Assembly: GCA_002440265.1 (NCBI GenBank)
Contig: DJSG01000018.1
Coordinates: 7,896 to 16,865 of the forward strand
Length of the DNA stretch: 8,970 nucleotides
Reading direction: 5' to 3'
Origin: Bacteroidales bacterium UBA6340
Lineage (GTDB): Bacteria; Bacteroidota; Bacteroidia; Bacteroidales; Paludibacteraceae
This document shows positions 6,064 to 8,970 of this stretch, piece by piece. Each line of letters starts with the position of its first letter. The stretch's first letter is position 1. Below the pieces are notes generated by a model. The model saw only the letters and a list, made by a program, of their open reading frames with translations. It had not been told where the DNA came from and searched no databases. Position numbers and translations under genes: made by a program.

Positions 6064-7859
6064 GGGGAGTCGGACGATTGTTAGGCATAGCCCTGTGCTG
6101 TGCGGCAACGATGGGCATGTGGGCGGAAGAGATACCAGACGGGTACTATGATGCCATTCAAGGGCAACGGGACTCGGTGCTCAAAACTACGCTCCACCTG
6201 CTCATTCGCGGCGGCGAGCGTTATGCCTACGGACCTGCCACCTATCACACTACCAACAATACTGCCAAGAAAGACTCCGTATCGCCTTCGGGCGAGATTG
6301 TGTACCATAAGGGCGACACCCTATGGCGCAAAGGGGACTTCAAGGCATATGGTACGTGGTCTGCATTCCTGACTTGCGACAGGCAGTCAGACGGCAGTAT
6401 ATGGGATATGTACTCGGCTACCAAACGCTATTTCCCTATCGCGGGCGGCAGTGCGGCAGGGTTGGACATTGAGCATTGCTTCCCCAAGTCATGGTGGGGC
6501 GGTGCGGAAAACGATGCCTACAAGGACCTCTACCATCTGAATCCCGCGGACAGGGCAGCCAACAACAATAAGTCCAACCTTCCTCCAGGAATACTGGCTG
6601 ATTCCTCGAAGGTGAATAACGGCTGCTTTTTTATGGGGCGCGACAAGACTTGGGGCGGGTTGGCGTTTACCGTAGCAGACGAATACAAAGGCGATTTTGC
6701 GCGTGCATACTTCTATATAGTGACCGCTTATCAGGACTTTGCGTGGGTGTCGGACTACAGCAAGTACGTCACCAGCACCTCCTATCTGACCCTCACGCCT
6801 TACCTCACACAGATTCTGTTGGACTGGCACCGAACCGACCCCGTGAGCGGGAAGGAGATTGACCGTCTGGATGCTATCTCGTCTATCCAGCACAACCGGA
6901 ATCCGTATATTGAGTACCCCGAGTTGGTGGAATATATCTGGGGCAACAAGCAAGGCGAATCCGTTGATTTACACACCCTTGTGTGCACTACATCCGACCA
7001 ATATACAGTGCCTTACGACACCGTTAATCCGTTGGCATACGCCGCTACGGGCATCTCCGCCAAAGGCTTTACCGCCCATTGGAAAGACCAAGGGCGCAAG
7101 TCGTATATATTAGAGGTGTTCACCCGCACAGAGCCGGGCAAGAATGACACCTTAATCCGTATGCCCGGATTCAACAAAAGCATAGTCGAAAGCAGCAACG
7201 GACAGATCCAATGGCTGTCCGAAGACGGTAAGTCCAATGCAAACTATCGTAATATGGATGGTACCCATGCTACGTGTTCCTCTACCACCACTGCCAAGCG
7301 GCAGATACGCTTTGCGAACTTCGGCAAAGCCCCCGCCAACACGCACCTGACGGTGAAGTGTGCTGTCTATAAGGGCGACAAGACCGCCGACCTCATCGTG
7401 CGCGGAGACAATGACACCGTGCTCTACACCCAACCCCTCGTATTGGACGATGCCTACTACACTTTCGACATTCCAGAGGGGACCCAACGTGTTTCCCTTA
7501 TTCAGAAAGAAATAGGCAAAACAGGCAACTACCACCGCATTTCGTTCCAACAAGCATACTTGTATTCAGGTGATTACGCAGTCACAGAGGAGCCGTTGGA
7601 GGGCTATCCGCTGTCGGTGGACGGTACTTCGCACCACGTGACGCACAGCCTGCCTGCGGGACAAAACATTTATTATCGCGTAATGCCTGCGGGTTTGCGT
7701 ACTTCCAATACGATTGTCACCGTGGTACACGTAGCAACACGCGCGGACGCTTCCGATACTATGCGGCAGAACGATGCTCCCCAAAAAGTGATTATCCATG
7801 GCGAACTCTACATCATCCGGCAAGACAAGACCTACGACCTCATGGGTTTCCAACGTTAG
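6060..7859 (+). CDS. Secreted endonuclease I family nuclease with C-terminal beta domains and tail
   Basis: The 599-residue protein begins with a signal peptide (about 1-22, likely cut after MWA). Residues about 25-300 are an endonuclease I (EndA/Vvn, beta-beta-alpha-metal) domain. The catalytic motif DIEHCFPKS (136-144) holds the metal-ligand Glu138 and general-base His139. DLYHLNPADRAANNNKSN (156-173) supplies further active-site Asn positions; the usual DLHHL reads DLYHL here. IDRLDAISSIQHNRNPYIEYPELVEYIWG spans 267-295 and is the family's C-terminal hallmark. Likely role: non-specific DNA or RNA cleavage outside the cell or in the periplasm for nutrient or DNA clearance. Residues about 322-355 and 512-557 resemble the two halves of a fibronectin III domain around a beta-rich insert. 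The last 25 residues match the tail of the glycosidase. The start overlaps the pssA stop (ATGA), indicating coupled translation. Confidence 0.9.
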   Translation: MRGVGRLLGIALCCAATMGMWAEEIPDGYYDAIQGQRDSVLKTTLHLLIRGGERYAYGPATYHTTNNTAKKDSVSPSGEIVYHKGDTLWRKGDFKAYGTWSAFLTCDRQSDGSIWDMYSATKRYFPIAGGSAAGLDIEHCFPKSWWGGAENDAYKDLYHLNPADRAANNNKSNLPPGILADSSKVNNGCFFMGRDKTWGGLAFTVADEYKGDFARAYFYIVTAYQDFAWVSDYSKYVTSTSYLTLTPYLTQILLDWHRTDPVSGKEIDRLDAISSIQHNRNPYIEYPELVEYIWGNKQGESVDLHTLVCTTSDQYTVPYDTVNPLAYAATGISAKGFTAHWKDQGRKSYILEVFTRTEPGKNDTLIRMPGFNKSIVESSNGQIQWLSEDGKSNANYRNMDGTHATCSSTTTAKRQIRFANFGKAPANTHLTVKCAVYKGDKTADLIVRGDNDTVLYTQPLVLDDAYYTFDIPEGTQRVSLIQKEIGKTGNYHRISFQQAYLYSGDYAVTEEPLEGYPLSVDGTSHHVTHSLPAGQNIYYRVMPAGLRTSNTIVTVVHVATRADASDTMRQNDAPQKVIIHGELYIIRQDKTYDLMGFQR

Positions 7860-8502
7860 TCCGTTCCTTGTGCCTACACTGCTGCTCCTGCTTGCGTTGG
7901 GAGTATCCCTGCTTTGCGTGCCGAAAGGCATATTGCACCTCTGTCTTTGTGACCACCATACGCCATTCTTGGACGCAGTGTTGCCTTTCTACTCCGATAT
8001 GGTCAATTGGCTGCCGTACACGGTAGTGGTACTTCTGTTGCTGTATCGTGCGGGTTGGTCGGTGTTCCTCGCAGGCGATATGCTGCTGACTACCATTGTG
8101 GTACAGCCGATAAAGCACTTTGTTCGCGCACCCCGCCCCCTGACGTGGTTTGCCGAGAATATGCCCGATGTCGCGCTGCCGCTGACCGATGGTGTACGGA
8201 TGAACTATTGGTTGTCGTTCCCTTCGGGGCACACCACCACGTTTTTTATGCTCTTTTTCACACTCAGCCTTATTGCCATGACGGATAATTGGCGTGGTAA
8301 GTACTTGTGGTCACTGCTCTTCTTCCTGCTTGCTATAGTGGGCGCATACTCGCGGATTTACCTCAGTCAGCACTTTGCGTTGGATGTCTTTGCGGGGATA
8401 TGGGCGGCTGTCCTGTGCACTTTGTTGATGTACTTTGTGTATGTCCCCAAGACGATAAACAGCCGTTTTTGGACGTGGAACCTCCGTAAACTGAAAAAAT
8501 AA
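7798..8502 (+). CDS. PAP2-family membrane phosphatase
   Basis: The 234-residue polytopic membrane protein carries all three type 2 phosphatidic acid phosphatase motifs. These are K106-x6-R113-P114, PSGH at 142-145 and S185-R186-x5-H192 with D196. His145 and His192 are the expected acid/base and nucleophile residues. Such enzymes dephosphorylate lipid phosphates: phosphatidylglycerol phosphate, undecaprenyl diphosphate, phosphatidic acid or lipid A. The exact substrate cannot be read from sequence, although proximity to pssA favours a phospholipid or polyprenyl phosphate. The only in-frame ATG is 7798, inside the endonuclease gene (62-nt overlap); it puts about 20 polar residues before the first membrane helix (about 23-40). 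A GTG at 7870 is an alternative but would cut into that helix. No clear terminator follows, and the tRNA-Val promoter begins 29 nt after the stop. Confidence 0.88.
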   Translation: MANSTSSGKTRPTTSWVSNVSPFLVPTLLLLLALGVSLLCVPKGILHLCLCDHHTPFLDAVLPFYSDMVNWLPYTVVVLLLLYRAGWSVFLAGDMLLTTIVVQPIKHFVRAPRPLTWFAENMPDVALPLTDGVRMNYWLSFPSGHTTTFFMLFFTLSLIAMTDNWRGKYLWSLLFFLLAIVGAYSRIYLSQHFALDVFAGIWAAVLCTLLMYFVYVPKTINSRFWTWNLRKLKK

Positions 8503-8531
8503 CGAAAAAATGCACTTTTTTTGCCCGAACA

Positions 8532-8563
8532 TTTGGTGGTGTCAAGAAAAAGCAGTACCTTTG
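8532..8563 (+). promoter_or_regulatory. Bacteroidota-type promoter of tRNA-Val
   Basis: TTTG at 8532-8535 and TAccTTTG at 8556-8563 have a 20-nt spacer. An A-tract followed by tgca (8505-8514) lies upstream, as before the tRNA-Met promoter. The block 8556-8575 differs from 1228-1247 by a single base. The leader before the tRNA is about 45 nt. Confidence 0.85.
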
Positions 8564-8614
8564 CACCCGCTTTCGAGAAGGAACGACTGCTAAAGTGCAT
8601 TCCGACTACGAGAA

Positions 8615-8689
8615 GGGCGTTTAGCTCAGCTGGTTTAGAGCATCTGCCTTACAAGCAGAGGGTCTGCGGTTCGAATCCGTAAACGCCCA
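8615..8689 (+). tRNA. tRNA-Val (anticodon TAC)
   Basis: A complete cloverleaf: acceptor GGGCGTT (8615-8621) pairs perfectly with AACGCCC (8682-8688). The D stem is GCTC/GAGC. The anticodon stem TCTGC/GCAGA encloses CTTACAA, with anticodon TAC at 8650-8652. The variable loop is GGGTC, and T stem TGCGG/CCGTA (one G-U) encloses TTCGAAT. The discriminator is A8689 and CCA is not encoded. TAC decodes valine GUA/GUG and, when modified, other GUN codons. Confidence 0.96.
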
Positions 8690-8693
8690 CGAA

Positions 8694-8726
8694 AGAGAGG
8701 ATTGACAATGTCAGTCTTCTTTTTTT
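8694..8726 (+). terminator. Intrinsic terminator of tRNA-Val
   Basis: The core stem gattgac (8700-8706) pairs with gtcagtc (8710-8716) around a 3-nt loop, with one G-U pair. Further pairing of the purine-rich 8694-8699 with the pyrimidine-rich 8717-8722 extends it. A run of seven T residues (8720-8726) follows. Confidence 0.85.
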
Positions 8727-8757
8727 ATCCCCAAAGCAAGGCACTGACACCACTACC

Positions 8758-8928
8758 TCAGCGCATAGTATAAGTGTGCGCATAGTAAAAGTTCCATCCC
8801 TGCATTCGAGGAGGCACCTTTGCCTCCGCCGGGAGAACCATAGTTCCTCCCACTACCCTGGTATCCACCATACCAGGGCTTACTCCACCGCCGAGGCTCC
8901 CTCCACTACCCTCACGGGCAGTATTCAT
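8758..8928 (-). CDS. Weak candidate small ORF (56 aa), unknown
   Basis: On the minus strand an ATG at 8926-8928 opens a 56-codon frame ending in TGA at 8758-8760. The peptide is Gly-rich at its N-terminal third (GSGGSLGGGVSPG, residues 7-19) and ends with an aromatic and basic stretch (WNFYYAHTYTMR). I do not recognise it. Against it: no clear promoter, no known domain, and the underlying DNA is dominated by hairpins and a 17-bp-period repeat that does not keep frame, so the openness may be a by-product of C-rich composition. It would converge on the tRNA-Val unit. Confidence 0.2.
   Translation of the reverse strand: MNTAREGSGGSLGGGVSPGMVDTRVVGGTMVLPAEAKVPPRMQGWNFYYAHTYTMR
8761..8792. repeat. 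Tandem near-identical 15-bp direct repeat
   Basis: gcgcatagtataagt (8761-8775) and gcgcatagtaaaagt (8778-8792) match at 14 of 15 bases with a 17-bp period. They lie between the tRNA-Val terminator and the hairpin cluster. No function can be assigned. Confidence 0.6.
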
Positions 8929-8964
8929 ACGTCAAAGAACACGGGCTGCTTACGTCTGCAGCCT
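8810..8964. repeat. Cluster of consecutive inverted repeats (hairpins)
   Basis: Four hairpins can be drawn in 155 bases. H1: ggaggca (8810-8816) with tgcctcc (8821-8827), 4-nt loop. H2: gggag+aac (8831-8838) with gtt+ctccc (8843-8851), 4-nt loop and one bulged C. H3: ccctggta (8856-8863) with taccaggg (8871-8878), perfect, 7-nt loop. H4: ggctgc (8944-8949) with gcagcc (8958-8963), plus a G-U pair. H1-H3 are nearly back to back (linkers of 3 and 4 bases). The phrase ctcc(c)actaccct occurs at 8847-8859 and 8901-8912. No T-tract follows any hairpin, so these are not ordinary terminators. The region from 8728 to the window end holds no confident gene. Confidence 0.55.
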
Positions 8965-8970
8965 ACCGGA

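Noticed and set aside
5341..6108. 255-aa minus-strand ORF opposite pssA
   Set aside because: Same reasoning: the sense strand carries the complete CDP-alcohol phosphotransferase signature and the antisense product is His/Gln-rich.
8505..8522. A-tract/T-tract dyad after the PAP2 gene as a terminator
   Set aside because: The stem would be only A-U pairs around a tiny loop; it is better explained as an upstream A-tract element of the tRNA-Val promoter.
8815..8822. cACCTTTG as a fourth promoter -7 box
   Set aside because: It lacks the leading TA and has no TTTG about 20 nt upstream, and it lies inside the first hairpin.
8740..8970. CRISPR-like array
   Set aside because: The repeats are short, differ from one another, and are not separated by unique spacers of constant length; no cas gene is present.

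Overview
The window reads as a chromosomal segment from a member of the Bacteroidota, most likely Bacteroidales (Prevotella-like or a relative; genus not resolvable by eye). The evidence is three promoters of the phylum-specific form TTTG-N20-TAccTTTG, start codons without Shine-Dalgarno sequences, tRNA genes that do not encode CCA, and families typical of gut Bacteroidales. No transposase, integrase, phage gene or CRISPR array is visible. All confident genes are on the + strand.

Layout: (1) 1-126, an intergenic leader or the end of an upstream gene, with a perfect 9-bp inverted repeat, a 22-bp-period direct repeat and an AT-rich tract. (2) 127-1146, a D-lactate dehydrogenase (LdhA type). (3) 1147-1500, a tRNA-Met(CAT) transcription unit with its own promoter, an unusually long structured leader and a perfect terminator hairpin. 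(4) 1544-8502, a promoter followed by five tightly packed genes: a secreted phosphodiester glycosidase (NAGPA/DUF2233), an AmpG-like MFS permease, phosphatidylserine synthase (PssA), a secreted endonuclease I, and a PAP2 membrane phosphatase. Junctions are a 17-nt overlap, a 33-nt gap, a 4-nt ATGA overlap and an apparent 62-nt overlap, which strongly suggests one operon. (5) 8532-8726, a tRNA-Val(TAC) unit with promoter and terminator. (6) 8728-8970, a C-rich stretch with several consecutive hairpins, short direct repeats and one weak minus-strand ORF.

How the genes may work together: four of the five operon products belong to families acting on phosphodiester or phosphate-ester bonds (NAGPA, PssA, endonuclease I, PAP2), and the fifth is a permease of the muropeptide-importer family. 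The two secreted enzymes share a C-terminal tail of about 25 residues (12 of 25 identical), which looks like a common sorting or anchoring signal. Each tail is encoded right where the gene runs into the next membrane-protein gene. The operon may link breakdown and uptake of phosphodiester-containing surface or environmental polymers to phospholipid metabolism; this is inference.

The most interesting items are the shared tail, the five-gene operon, the near-identical tRNA promoter/leader block, the structured tRNA-Met leader and the hairpin cluster at the right end.
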